Shown: positions 35,019-46,800 of the stretch, piece by piece
Layout of the letters: the number at the start of each line of letters is the position of its first letter
Numbering within the stretch: the stretch's first letter is position 1
DNA from: Polia nebulosa
Taxonomy: Eukaryota; Arthropoda; Insecta; Lepidoptera; Noctuidae
Direction of reading: 5' to 3'
NCBI GenBank assembly: GCA_951329385.1
Contig: OX589604.1
Location: 29,078,829-29,142,828 of the forward strand
DNA length: 64,000 nucleotides
Translations under genes and position numbers: made by a program
Notes under the pieces: model-generated
Databases searched by the model: none
The model's input: the letters and a program-made list of their open reading frames with translations, nothing else
Told to the model about the DNA's origin: nothing

Positions 35019-35127
35019 CGTATCTTTAGTAGTTACTCGTACGACTCGTCACAATACAGAGATAAAAAATCGTGATAAACTTCTATATATACCCAAGTAT
35101 TGTGAGATAACGGCAATGATCTGCATT
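35019..35127 (-). promoter_or_regulatory. Promoter and non-coding exon 1 of esterase gene 3
   Basis: Minus-strand TATATATA (35091-35084); a start near 35060 would give a ~42-nt non-coding exon ending in AAGATACG before donor GTAAGAATAC (35018). Upstream are GCCGTTATCTCACAATAC and AATGCAGATCATTG (35127-35114), the latter identical in the gene 4 promoter. No ATG in the exon. Confidence 0.6.
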
Positions 35128-35165
35128 ATATGGTGGTTATCTATATTAAGTAATAATTATTTGGT

Positions 35166-35718
35166 CTTTTAGGGTTCAGAGCATACGAATCTAAAAACGG
35201 AACCCATAAATAATCACTCGTGCGGCTGTCTGTCTGTCTGTCTGCCCGTCTATCCGTCTGACACAACCAATTCGCTAAGAATATTCTAGACCGATTTAGT
35301 TGAAAATTGGAATGCACCTGAATTTCTATGACCCAAAAACGGACGAGTAACGTAAATAAGTATATTTCCAACATGAGGTCTTTTTGAGGAAAAATTGAAA
35401 ATAAAAAAACGTGTGTGTCACATAATAATTATCAAATGAAAATGCCTAGGTACTGCAGGACTCTCAATTATATTATTTTCAAAATTATCAAATAAATAAT
35501 TATAAATTCTTAAAGAAAATAGATGAAAAATCAAAACATCCTTATCTCTGAATCTGCCTATAATTTTGAAAATTTATTTCAAAATTATATTATTATTTAA
35601 CTCAAAGTAATCCACAGGAAACCTGTAAGTATTTTAAGGTTTAAAAAAATATGTTAAAAAAATTTATTCGTTCGGAACCCTTTGTACGCGAGTCCGACTC
35701 GCACTTGGCCAGTTTTTT
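35166..35718. repeat. Family E repeat
   Basis: Starts agggttcagagcatacg with tcactcgtgcggctgtctg and ends cgagtccgactcgcacttgg ccag. Other members: 28015-28262, 29693-30175, 39098-39565, 40163-40455, 44298-44420, 51098-51728, 61225-61345, 62575-62945. Widespread in Lepidoptera; no coding capacity. Confidence 0.7.
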
Positions 35719-35886
35719 ATTAAATCATCTATGTCATTGTTATTACAATAACGGTATCTGTGTTGCTGCTGTGACATGGCTAAATTGTTGCGATGTAGAA
35801 CGACTCCGATCTCCATTTGTGATCGAAGCATAGTCGGAAAAACACTACATGAGTGTGTAAAACTGTATACATACTTGCTAACCCGA

Positions 35887-36200
35887 CTATCCTTTATCGT
35901 CATCATCATCATCAGCCTTTTATTGTCCCCACTGCTGGCGCACAGGTCTCCTCTCTGTGAGAGGGTGTGGGCCGTAATCCACCACGCGGGCCCAGTGCGG
36001 ATTGGTGGATGTCACATGTCTTCGAATTGTTGGTTCTAGGACATGCCGGTTTCCTCACGATGTTTTCCTACACCGTTTTAAAAGTAGTGGTGATGAAATA
36101 ATTTACACAAATTAAAGCGCCTGCCTTAGTTTAAACTCACGACCTACAACTTGTAAGTCGCGGCCAATACCACTGGGCCACCATTGCTCTTCTGCGGCTA
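35887..36200 (-). mobile_element. SINE C (tRNA-derived), full copy
   Basis: On the minus strand: tggcccagtggtattggccg (A-box-like), gtgagtttaaac (B-box-like), then gtccccactgctgg-type body ending in a GATGATGATGATG tail (35887-35900). Plus-strand twin at 41948-42245. Starts about 430 bp downstream of gene 4's last exon. Confidence 0.8.
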
Positions 36201-36628
36201 TCCTTACTAATATTATAAATGTGACAGTTTAGATGGATATTTTTGTTACTCGTTCGAGCCAGAACGTTCATCTGTTCTCTGGATCTACATGAAAGGCACT
36301 GGAGATAGATTATAGTCTGGAATACCACAATGGCATGCGATTGAAGCTGCTGGCAGAAGCTATTTTAATTATAAATCGCATTAAAAATCAATTATACCTT
36401 TTGAGTCCATTATTGGTTGGTTATCTTAAGCACTATCAGCATATTATATCGTTATCTGCTGGAACAGAGGTCTTCTCTCCTTTCTCTCTGTCTACTTAGT
36501 AGTATAAGACTCATGAGGAATTCAATAAAAAACAAGAACAACAGACAATTTTAAATTATTGTAGTTATAAATAGTGCTTGTGACTTGTGAATAAATCATA
36601 TCGTCTAAGGAAGAAAAGACGGAGTATC

Positions 36629-39600
36629 TTAAAATTCTAGTCCAGCATATTCAAAAATGCTTCTCCAGAACTCCATAGCTTCGGCTTCAGGTGCTGTTCT
36701 CAGAGTGAGGGTGTCTCCTATATCCACGTAGGCTTTGGTCGAGTTGTTATATTCCGGCCAGGTTGTGCCGAGGGACGAGTCAGGCGTTGGGTTTCTGTAA
36801 GCATACAGATCTGGGATTCAAAAATTGCGAGGCATACAAGTAAATTACTAGGTAGTACTTTAAGATTCAGGTTATATTATATTATAGATAAATAATATAG
36901 AGTGGGGAGTTACGGGTAGTCAGAAGCCCAATAGTTTGACAACAATAATGTTCCCAAGAGGCATCGTGTTATCTGAGAGGTTCACTAGGTTGTGAAGGTC
37001 AGATAGGCTGTCTGGCTCCATGTTGAATGTTGGTATTTACCTCCATCGGCGTAGACTGGAAGCCGAGCCTTACATTGTTAATAAAATTGTTAAAAAATGT
37101 TCCCAAGGGGCATCGTGTTATCTGAGTGGTTACCTAGGTTGTGAAGGTCAGATAGGCTGTTTGGCTCCATGTTAAATGTTGGTATTTACCTCCATCGGCG
37201 TAGACTGGAAGCCGATCCTTGCATTGTTAATAAAATTCTTGACAGATGGTAATATTAAGTAGTGGGTATTTTTCAGTTAAGTTTTTTACAGTCGACACCC
37301 ATGGCTGCTTAGGTGCCATTTTGTTGGTTTTAATTTCTGTTCTAAAAACTCTGGTATATCTCTTATCTATCAATCTGCCTATCGCCTAACTATCTAATCT
37401 GTACATCTGGATGCAGCATAACAGTATTTTATATGGAGCCATTGCCTATCTGACCTCCACAATCCACCATCCATTCATCCATTGTTTTCCATGGGAAACA
37501 TAGTCATACCAATGGCTTGTTTTTAACATGTCATACAATTATGTTAAGCATAAACAAGTCTAGTCAAACTCTCAAGTGTCTCACTTTGAAGGTGTTTCTA
37601 TCCCCGTCTAAGAGACAGTGGAATGTTCAAAAACCTCAGACTCTATTTCATATTGTCTGGATGTAAAACCGCGCTATTATTAAAGTTCTTATCAAATTAC
37701 TCACCCATATTTAGCAAAGTTGGTAAATATAGTACACACTAAGTTAATCAGCTCATACTCTCTGGTATTTTTCTCAGGCTTCAAATTATGTTTGTTGCCG
37801 TTGAATAAATACATCAAGTCATCTAAATGGGCAGCTCCTTGTATCCCGTACTTCAGCCCGTTACTTCCGTAAACGTTTCTACCTGAGAAACAGGAGAATT
37901 GGTACACATATCTTCGACCATTACCAACCTTTGGTAAATGTAAAATGAATCTGTTAACGTCGTAGACGAAATATGTATGACTAGCATAAGTCACAAATTC
38001 TTTCATTAAATCAGCATTGAGAGGTTTTCCTTTGAAGTAATACTCGCGTATCCTGTTCGATACTTCTAAAATTGTCTCCGGAGTGCATTTGTTTAGGATC
38101 TTTCTTGGAACCAACAGTTCTGGATAGCGGTTACATCTTTGCAGGTACGATTGTTCAAACATGGGTATTCCAAAAGCAGCTTCTTCGCTGGTGTGTCCAA
38201 TAAGTACATCTACATCGTTTATTATTTTTTTCTTTAAGGCTTCATAAGTATCTTCTGTCATAAAATGATCTTGGCCAAAATCTTTTTCCACTACTGGTGT
38301 GAAATGATACAACTTAATTAGATTATTGTTATATTCTTCAAAAGATAGCAGTGTTGGATTTGTGTCTACTAGTTTTTCCACTGGAACGCTTTGTAAGAAA
38401 TCAAGAAGTTCATTAGGGTCTTTAGTTTCAAAGCCTAATATTTTGCCAAGTATGAATGCTCGTTTTTGTGGTACAAATGAGACAGACCAATCGCAGGAAG
38501 GTGAACCACTCATTGATACTGCTTTCTTGAAAAGGCCTTTGGACATGGGTGATACAATATGGAGGCAAGTAGATGAACCACCGGCGCTTTCGCCAAAAAC
38601 TGTGACATTGTTGGAATCTCCGCCAAAGTTCCCAATATTATCTCGCACCCACCGCAGAGCAGTAACTTGGTCTTTCAATCCAGCGTTTCCTGGAACGTCT
38701 TCAGTGTCCAGGCATAAGAAACCAAGTGCTTCTAATCTATAGTTGAATGTTACTAGTACGACGCCATGGGGGACGAGAAAATCCGGTCCATAGTTATCGT
38801 CGTTACCAGAGCCAACTTTATAACCTCCTCCATGGATGAATACCATAACTGGTAGTGGAGCGGCTGGCTTGATGTCAGGACTGTACACGTTTAGGTACAA
38901 GCAGTCTTCGCTCCCTACTTCAACGCCATCAAGCTTCTGAATGCATTTAGGTCCGTGTTCTGTAGCTTTCCGTATGCCTTCCCATGGCTGACCGGGTTGC
39001 GGAGCCTGAAAAATATGTTTGTTTTGTATAGTTATAGAAGAACTTGTTGGGTTCTATTCGTACGTAAATAGTAACTGAAAACTTTTGGTACTTATTCTTT
39101 ATAGGGTATGGTTTTTCGGATGTTCGGCACATCCGTATGAAAAATGATACCCTTATATGATCACTCAAGCAGACGCTCGAGTGATCCTTCAAGGGTATTC
39201 CGAGCGATTTAGTTGAAATTTGGAACACACATAAAATAACAAACAAATTTTAGTTAGGGGGTGACTTTTGGGCAAACTAGAAATTTAAAAAAGAATTAAA
39301 CAATCGTGCGACATTTTAAATACACAACAGACATATGTTAGTGTCTCAAATTCTTTTCTTCCATAATTTGGAAATGAATAATTTCAAGTTATTTAAGGAT
39401 ATAGATGGAAAATAACCATTCCCGATTGAGCCTAAAATTTGAAAAAAAATAGTACATGAAGTAACCTCAACCCACCCATTAGAAGTCTACAGTTTGAAAA
39501 GAAACATGTAAAAAAATATTATTCGTTCGATGCCCTGCGCGGCCGAGTCTGACTAGCCGGTTTTAGAAAAGTTATAGAAAACTCTAAAAACATACCACAT

Positions 39601-40107
39601 ATTTCGTAATGTTTACTTGTTCTGTTAGTGTCAAGTCAAAAAGTGACCTTGACCGTGCCGTTAGTCTAATGATACGTTGTCCCCGTTATCGATCAACGAC
39701 GATGGTGCTCGCAAGCCTTGTTAACCTGTGAAGCCCCTGTGAAGAACCTACAGTAGTACCCATTTTGATGTCTTGCTCTCCACTCGACTTAACCTCGACT
39801 CTGCCTCCCTCAATCAATTTGACTGTTATAGTAATTCATTGACATTATCATCCTGGACTCGAGATCTTACTTTCGTTGTCAGTCGAGTTGAGTGAATGAT
39901 TAGTAAGTGTTAGAAGTGAGAGGTTTACTAAAGTATCTACAAGGTCATATATTAAAAAAAAGTCAAATGTCTCACCTTAAATCTCAGTTTGCCCACCGGT
40001 GGTTGAGCGTAGGGGATGCCCTTGAAGCTGTAGTACTTGCCATCTCCTGTGATGGTCTGCACCACTTCTCCAGACAGCCATCCTTGCTGTACTTTGACTG
40101 TTGGCAT
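36629..40107 (-). CDS. Carboxylesterase gene 4 (intact, 532 aa)
   Basis: Paralogue of gene 3. Coding exons: 40107-39976 (44 codons, MPTVKVQQGWLSG to LRFK), 39005-37705 (433 codons plus 2 nt) and 36794-36629 (NPTPDSSLG to AGLEF, TAA). Splice sites canonical; total length normal. HGGG at residues 102-105, Ser184 in GESAG, Glu319 in HTSEE, His437 in AAHLDD. The segment before EDCLYLNV is three residues shorter and different in sequence (KLDGVEVGSED) from gene 3 (SIFTDTILQGSED), the main structural difference. No signal peptide: an in-frame TAA lies just before the ATG after the acceptor, and the non-coding first exon has no ATG. Hydrolyses carboxylic esters; natural substrate unknown. Introns hold family E repeats and a 149-bp tandem repeat. 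Confidence 0.93.
36949..37246. repeat. 149-bp tandem repeat in the last intron of gene 4
   Basis: Two units starting ttcccaag (36951 and 37100) with ggcatcgtgttatctgag, ttgtgaaggtcagatagg and gcgtagactggaagccga. The motif is a common lepidopteran retroelement 3' end. The units differ at a modest number of positions. Confidence 0.88.
39098..39565. repeat. Family E repeat in intron 2 of gene 4
   Basis: Degraded copy: tagggtatggtttttcgg, tcaagcagacgctcgagtga, ending ggccgagtctgactagccgg. Confidence 0.5.
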
Positions 40108-40162
40108 GCTCACTTAATACTGTAAGAATATTACAATCACATTTATAGTACTGATCCTTTTT

Positions 40163-40455
40163 AGGGTTCCGTACCCGAAGGGTAACCAACGGAACCCTAT
40201 TACCAAGGCTCCGCTGTTCGTCCGTCCGTCTGTCTGTCAGCGGGCTGTATGTCATGATCCGTAATAGGTAGACAGTTGAAATTTTCACAGAAAGTGTATA
40301 TCTGTTGCCGTTATAACAATAAATAATAAAAATAAATTAAAAATAAAGGAGCTCCTTTACTAGAAACGTGTTTATTTCAACAAGTAGACGCGTGTAATTT
40401 TATAAGATGGTACGGAACCCTTCATGCGCGAGTCCGTCTCGCACTTGGGATGTTT
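40163..40455. repeat. Family E repeat in intron 1 of gene 4
   Basis: agggttccgtacccgaaggg, gtctgtcagcgggctgtatg, gttgccgttataac and cgagtccgtctcgcacttgg. Well preserved. Confidence 0.7.
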
Positions 40456-40680
40456 TTTTGTGTAGCTTTAAAGCTCATACTGCGAAAAATAATACCTCTG
40501 TAGACTTTAAAACAGGATAAAAATGCTTCACAGTTTGACCTTGATTTGCACTTATCTAATAAATAAGATAACATCTGAGTTCACAGAAGTATTAGGCAGA
40601 CCTTTTGATTTCTATGTCTACGCCCATAAATCGTTCACTTTATCAATTTCACTAATATATAAAAGACAAACATTTCTTAC

Positions 40681-40861
40681 CTTTCCCTAAGCACTCAAAG
40701 TTTATAATATCAACAGAATAATATCAATTGTTGTTAATGTTTTGTTTACAAGCGGACTGACGCGGTCGGCGTTTCGTAGTGGACTGAAGTATTTCGGTAA
40801 TCGTGATTAGTCTGAGTATATACGATACGATGGTCATGCCACACAGACAATGATCTGCATT
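40681..40861 (-). promoter_or_regulatory. Promoter and non-coding exon 1 of esterase gene 4
   Basis: Minus-strand TATATA (40822-40817), an initiator-like TCAGT (40787-40783) 35 nt on, a ~105-nt exon without ATG ending GGGAAAG at 40681 before donor GTAAGA. AATGCAGATCATTG at 40861-40848 is identical to gene 3's. Confidence 0.6.
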
Positions 40862-41029
40862 ATTGCTTTATTAGCGGACATAACGTAACCGTGACACGTT
40901 ACTTTTTTATAGAATTATAACGTTTATGAGTATGTAAATTAAAGTTGTATGTCATAGTGATGCGATCATGGTAATTATCACTATTTGGCGTATTCATATT
41001 TTTTTGCATTTTTAAACTATGAAAGAGGT

Positions 41030-41455
41030 TTGGAGGTATGCGGAACAGGGAAGTCCCGCGAACCTCCGATGGATAAGGGAGGATCCTGCGACCAGACGGC
41101 TGTTGTGTCTGGTTCAGGCAACCGTGATGGTTGATTTCGGACTGTTGTATATGTTCAAATCGCGTGGAGAACTGTGCTTGCGCGATGCAGGATTTGCGTG
41201 TGTTTATAGTTCGTATGTCACGTCATAGATGTCGCTACATCACTCCTCTCCGGAGATCGGAGATCGATAGTTCTTGATGAGTCTATACATCTTGTGATGC
41301 TTGCCGGGCCAGTGGAAAAATAGTTCCATTGAGTCCTAACCAGAAGAGCCGCATAGTTCACGGTGAGTCGGAACTATAGTCTGCGGTGATGCCCCAGTGA
41401 GTCGAAGTGGTGCTGTCCTAGTGAGTCGGGATAACCCCAGTGATCTGCGTGATGA
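41030..41455. repeat. Diverged copy of the 1296-2292 element
   Basis: Shares gaggtatgcggaacaggg, gtatatgttcaaatcgcg, catagatgtcgctacatcac and ttcacggtgagtcggaact in the same order. It lacks the GTTGTCGGC array and the second partial monomer. Confidence 0.75.
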
Positions 41456-41589
41456 TATAAAATTCTTTGTTTAAATGTTCGTAAAAGTTAAACTTCAGAA
41501 GTCCTGGTCTGATTATAAATATTCTTTCACTGCTAGAAAACTCACTATTCCTGAGCACGAAAAGACTTTCTAATAGGGTAGATGTAAAA

Positions 41590-41775
41590 AATCAGGACGA
41601 TACCGTGCATTCAAATTTCGCGTGATGTCACAACTACGAAAAAATTTACCACTTTTTATCCATAAGTGACGTAGCAAGCCCCCCTTGAACTTTGATGCAT
41701 TTTAACTTTGTAATTTTTTATTGATTTGGTAAAGGAAAAAATACACGTACAATATTTTTTGTATTTTTGTTCCGA
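41590..41775. mobile_element. MITE C copy, degraded
   Basis: aatttcgcgtgatgtcacaa, cataagtgacgtagcaagc and ttttattgatttggtaaagg match the body of 9464-9738. Confidence 0.6.
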
Positions 41776-41947
41776 ATCCAACTTAACCCCAAAAATGCAC
41801 GATTTCTTTGAGATAGGCCACGATTACCTGACCATTACCTTTGCTTGGTGAATTCAGGAGTACGTACGTTACAGATTCATTTATGATCGTTTTATAGAAA
41901 TAATAAGAAAGAAAGAAAAAATATTTATTTTGCACAGATCACGATCT

Positions 41948-42245
41948 GCATGAGAGTAGAGCAGTGGTGGCCCAGTGGTAACGGCCACGACTTACAAGTT
42001 GTAGGTCGTGAGTTCAAACCCAGGCAGGCGCTTTACTTTGGGTAAATTATGTCATCACCAACTGCTATCAAAACGGTGAAGGGAAAGCATCGTTAGGCAA
42101 CCGGCATTACCTACAACCAAAAATTCGAAGACATGTGACATGCACCAACCCGTATTAGGCCCGCGTGGTGGATTACGGCCCACACCCTCTCCCAGAGAGG
42201 AGGCCTGTGCCCCAGCAGTGGGGACATTAAAAGGATGATGATGAT
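41948..42245 (+). mobile_element. SINE C, full copy
   Basis: tRNA-like head (ggtggcccagtggtaacggc, gtgagttcaaaccc), body gcgtggtggattacggccca, cccagcagtggggac and a GATGATGAT tail. A 5'-truncated copy follows at 42310-42475. Confidence 0.85.
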
Positions 42246-42309
42246 ATAGTACATGAAATACAAAATTGTGTTATGATTATTACTCGTATACAAATGAGTA
42301 TTATTTTTG

Positions 42310-42475
42310 TTTAGCAATGGATCCAGGAAAAAAATTTGCAAACCAGTTTACGGCCACTTGTTGGTTTCATCCGTATTAGGTCTGCGTGGTGGATTACGGC
42401 CCAAACCCTCTCAAAAAGAGGAGGCCTGTGCACCAGCAGTGGGGGACATTAAGAGGCCGATGATGATGATGATGT
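42310..42475 (+). mobile_element. SINE C, 5'-truncated copy
   Basis: tcatccgtattaggtctgcg, ggaggcctgtgcaccagcag and a gatgatgatgatgatg tail. Confidence 0.75.
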
Positions 42476-42559
42476 TGGTTTCGGATATGATTGTGATGAT
42501 ACTGTGGCGCATGTACACTTACTAATCCCACAGACGGCATGTGAGAACCGGGCGTTTCC

Positions 42560-43930
42560 AAAAAAAGTGCAAATAACTTTAATTTCGGAAGTCGGTGTCA
42601 AAAAACGAAGACACAAAACCAGAAACACTTGTTGTATCATGTTTTCTTTACGTGATAAAAGAAAAAAATACGTGTCCAATATTTTTCGGTAGTCAACTTA
42701 CGAACTAATTAGATTTTTTTTGGAAATTTCCTTATTAAACGATTTCCTTATCTAACTATCTTCCGTGTCTTTTACTTGTTAAAAGTGAACAGTTGTAGTC
42801 TAGGTAATGTTGATTAAAGCCCTTGTGTACTAAATATTAAATTTTATGTACATCTTGTACGATAGACGAGTGTAAAGCCTAATGTTAATTGGAGAAATAT
42901 TATCTTTAATATTTACTGTATCGAGTAGTAAAATAAAATAGCAAGTGTTTATTTTGTGAATTTTTAGCTGGTTCGATTCCTGGTTTAGGTAAGCTTTTCG
43001 AGAAATCTGTGAATGCAGTTTTGTTTCTTTTTTAACCGACTTTCGAAAAAGGAGGAGGTTCTATGTTCGACTGTATGAATGTTTTTTTTTTTTTTATGTA
43101 TGTCCGCGCATTTCTCCGTCAGTTGTGGACCGATTTTCAAAGTTCTTTTTTTATCTGAAAGAATATACTCCCAAGGTGGTCCCATATAAATTTTATCGAA
43201 ATTGCTTTAGCGCTTTTTGAGAAACTGAAAACAAAAACGAAAAATACGCATATCTCGATGACGTTTTGGTGTTCTCCAAATGTTTAAATTCCACGTTCCA
43301 TGTTATTGGGGTTTTTAGTCCTGGGGTATAACAACTAAAAAGCGAAAAATAAAAAACTTTTTTACAAAAAAAACAACCGACTTCCAATAAAAAAATACAC
43401 TAAAAATTTAAAAATAACTTTAATTTCGGAAGTCGGTGTCAAATATCGAAGAAATAAAATACAAACACCGACTTCCGAAATTAAAGTTATTTTTATATTT
43501 TTAGTGTATTTTTTTTGGAAGTCGGTTGTTTTTTTTGTAAAAAAGTTTTTTAAGTAAAGGAATGTTTCCTTTATGTAAAATAATGTATCTTTAGGATTTA
43601 AAGTAGTTTCAGGGCCTATTGATATTTTCCACCCTGTATGATAGAGTTATGCCCGAACATACGTAAAAAAATACAAACATCCGAAATGTTAAATTTAAAT
43701 TTTATGACAAAAGAAAATACAAAAATAAAAAAATTATAAAAATTAGAACCGACTTCCAAAAAAAGAACAAACAAAAAAAACAAATAAAGTGCAAAATAAC
43801 TTTAATTTCAGCAGTTAGTGTTTCTGATTTGTTTCTTCGTTTTTGACACCGACTTCCGAAATTCAAGTTATTTTGCACTTTTTTGTTTTTGTGTTTGGAA
43901 GTCGGTTCTATTTTTTGTAAAAAAGATTTA
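42560..43930. repeat. AAGTCGGT hairpin cluster
   Basis: Several inverted repeats with ends accgacttcc/ggaagtcggt. Largest: 43374-43535 (arms contain aataactttaatttcggaag and cttccgaaattaaagttatt) and 43750-43925 (gtgcaaaataactttaattt with aagttattttgcac). The 42560-42600 piece carries one end only. Non-coding. Confidence 0.7.
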
Positions 43931-44820
43931 ATTTTTCACTTTTTAGTTATGGTTGCCCAATACATTGTGTTAAGAATACATAGATAAACGATCGTAGTTA
44001 TCGCGAGTCGTTTGCTGTTAGTTATTCAAGAGTTCCACTGCCTATCTCCGAAGATCTTTATCAGATCGTAATGTATTATATACTAACCCTTCCTTGAAAA
44101 ATATGCATTATTTTGAATAATAGTTCAGCAGTCCGGCAGTCACCTCGTGATCGAGACCCTTGTCTGCTAATTTGGACGCGCAAATGGATAACGGAAACCT
44201 CATCCAAATCGAATCAGTAGTTTTAGAGAAAATCGCGGACAAACATACATAAATACTTACACACATACATACGGGTCGAATACAGAACCTCCTTTTTAGG
44301 GTTCCGTACCCGAAGGATACAAACGGAGCTCTATTGTTGTTACTCACGTGTTCGTCTGTCTATCCGTCTGTCGTCTGTCACAAAATTTTGTTACGAAGAA
44401 TTTTTTAACTTTCCATTGACCTATGAACTTGAAATTTAGTGATAAATTATCACTAAATTAAAGTATACGTTATAATAAACATTATCAGTGATAATGTATA
44501 ATTTAATGTTTATTATAACGTATACTTTACTAACAAATACCAATGTTTGGTCTTAGACTATGAAAGGTTATAGACGGAGTGTCAAAGTCAAGAAATCTTA
44601 AGAGTCTATGTTACCTCAAATGGCTTAGCATGATCCTCCGTTATGTCGATAATACTGCAGCATTAATTTTGAAATAAATATATGGCAAGGTTGAGGATCA
44701 ATGTTAAGTATTATAAACCTCAAAAACACGATTCCATAAAATTTTCTCGATAGAAAAAAAATCCAAAGTTACCTCTAAACCGAAAACAATAAACCGCTAG
44801 CATTCAAAAAATGCTTAAAA
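43931..44820. other. Repeat-derived, no gene seen
   Basis: Contains a family E start (44298, agggttccgtacccgaagg) and an inverted pair aagtatacgttataataaac (44462) with tttattataacgtatactt (44510-44528). Confidence 0.45.
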
Positions 44821-45104
44821 TTAGATCATGAAACTTTGCATACTAACTGAACTTACTATAAAGCAGGTCCTACAAGTTTTTTTATTTTTTAATTACCATT
44901 ATTTTCACAGTAAAAATAAAATACCTAAACTATCACCTAAACTATGCCGTCTTGAAGCTTGTTCCCTGGCGCCCGACGCCCCCGTTCAGTCTCGCTTCGG
45001 CTTTCGAACGGGAGGGCTGTGTCGCTTGCGCTCAGAGCACACATTACGCAACAAGACTACGTAAAATACAAATCTTGTAGTACTTATACTTATAGTGTTG
45101 GTGC

Positions 45105-45183
45105 AATGGGAAATAACCGTAATAAAAATAAGAAACGAAAGGGTTGGCGCAAAGAAACTGGAAAACATGATAAACGTAATGAA
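45105..45183 (+). CDS. Possible lone first coding exon, basic N-terminus
   Basis: ATG at 45106 opens MGNNRNKNKKRKGWRK and continues ETGKHDKRNE, followed directly by a strong splice donor (gaa then gtaagtatat at about 45183). A lysine/arginine-rich start with GWR is seen in some RNA-binding or RNA-modifying proteins (NSUN2-type tRNA methyltransferases came to mind), but I cannot confirm a family from 26 residues. No continuing exon is visible in the ~19 kb downstream. It could be a genuine first exon with distant partners, a duplicated orphan exon, or chance. Confidence 0.3.
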
Positions 45184-45239
45184 GTAAGTATATAGCTACC
45201 TATCTACTTACAGTATTAGTGATTACAAACATGTCACGT

Positions 45240-45600
45240 TTGGTGCAGTGGCAGGTGATTGGCTGCTGCGTTAGGAGTTGCAGGTGTTTCTGCATGTGAA
45301 GATTTGTGTTTGTAAACGCACCTTTCACGATTCAGGCGAAATCCAGGTGTACACTTTTTTTTTTGATAAAAAATGTGAAAAATGGGTGTCCAATTTTGTA
45401 AAAAGTTAAAAAGTTCCCTAAATAGGTTTGTTATTGTTTTGACAATATACAACAAATAGGTATCTATGTAGTACCTAATTGTTTATTTTTATAATGTTGC
45501 CGACTCCAGGATTTCAACTGAATCGGAGACGGTGCGATTACAAACACAAATCTTCACATTCACAAACGCGCAGATCCGACAAAACTATCTGTAGGCCATA
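45240..45600. repeat. Degraded SINE-like sequence
   Basis: tttggtgcagtggcaggtga resembles a tRNA A box, followed by gtgtttgtaaacgcacc; 45505-45600 looks like an opposite-facing relative (cttcacattcacaaacgcg). Too decayed for a firm family. Confidence 0.35.
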
Positions 45601-45648
45601 AAACACTGATCTGTTATTATTATTACTACATATGGCTATATAATTTTG

Positions 45649-45855
45649 ACGGCACGGTTGGCGCAGTGGTTGAGCGTTCGGCTGCTACGCTGCGTGTCAC
45701 GGGTTCGATCCCCGCACGGAACAAATATTTGTATGACCTGCAGATAGTTGTTGCGGGTCTGGGTGTCTTGTGTATGTGAATTTACATGTTTGTGAACGCA
45801 CCCACGATACAGGAATATTCCTAGTGTGGGGCAACATTTTTTTAAAAGACAAACA
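45649..45855 (+). mobile_element. SINE B (tRNA-derived)
   Basis: Head ggcacggttggcgcagtggt (A box) and gggttcgatccccgcac (B box), then a tRNA-unrelated body with gtgaatttacatgtttgtga and attcctagtgtggggcaac and a T/A-rich end. The head does not close into a tRNA acceptor stem, so this is a SINE, not a functional tRNA. Confidence 0.82.
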
Positions 45856-45890
45856 AAAATCAAAAAAAAAATTATCAAGCTATAAATTTC

Positions 45891-45955
45891 CAGTATAAGC
45901 TGATCTCACATTGTATAGGAATTCCGTACAATGAGAGGTCAGCTTGTACTGGAAA
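45891..45955. repeat. 62-nt palindromic hairpin, copy A
   Basis: ccagtataagctgatctcac, a short centre, and gagaggtcagcttgtactgg. Nearly fully self-complementary. A second copy lies at 47880-47943. Confidence 0.85.
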
Positions 45956-46424
45956 ATTATCCCTCCACCATCAAATACCAATTCACCAAATTTGTATTTC
46001 AATAAAAAATGTAGGGTGGGTAATTGTTATTTGTTATTCATAGGGCAAGTCTGCTTCTATGGACGATTTAGTCTTCTTTTGTATATTTTTAGGGTTCCAT
46101 AGCCAAATCATAAATAAAAATATGTGAGGTCTAGGTAGGTATTTATTTGTCCCGTGTGATTGTTACAGGACCGGACGGACGGAGGTATGACCTCCGAAAA
46201 CTGTAGAAATAAATTCGGACGAAACAAATCTTCATGTGTTACAAAATATATAATTGTAAGTACCTATCTATCATACGTGTGTGATAATCACGAAATTTGC
46301 TGTTCCCCCATGGCACTACCGCTTGGTACTAACGCGTAACGGTACTATCACGAAATTGGCGAATTCATAATAAAATTTTCATAATGTTGGACTTTTTAGG
46401 GTTCCGTATTATTTATTCATGTTG

Positions 46425-46565
46425 ACAAAATTATGCTGCCGGGGTCGCGAGTATATTTGAAAGAGAGTTACCGCGGCACTTGGCACAGGCAACTGAAGGA
46501 ACAGGGGTGGGTTTTAGTTAGTAAAAGTCTGAGATGCCCTCCCGCTCCGCCCAGAGCGGGAGGTA
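46425..46565 (+). mobile_element. SINE A, 5'-truncated
   Basis: gggtcgcgagtatatttgaa, ggaacaggggtgggttttag and cccgctccgcccagagcggg. It runs straight into an opposite-facing retroelement tail at 46566. Confidence 0.72.
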
Positions 46566-46800
46566 ATTTTTTATATTTTTTTTTTATTATAATCGTTTAT
46601 TAGGAACAGAACAACAAATACAGGCAGATAAAAAAACAATGTACAACGATGGTAGCTGCAAAAGTTTAAAACTTTGGCGCAGCCACCAACGCCCATCACG
46701 CCAGTCATTGAATGATAACATAACATACCCCAAAAAAAGTGTTTTATAATGAATGTTGTGTTTTCTTGCAGATCACCTGAGAACATGAGCTGTTCACTGA
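46566..46800 (-). mobile_element. Retroelement 3' end
   Basis: On the minus strand: gactggcgtgatgggcgttg, then cctaataaacgattataata and an A/T tail, like a LINE or SINE 3' UTR. No ORF. Confidence 0.5.

Noticed and set aside
45649..45722. tRNA gene
   Set aside because: Boxes A and B are present but no acceptor stem closes, and a SINE body follows; the same body occurs in esterase introns.
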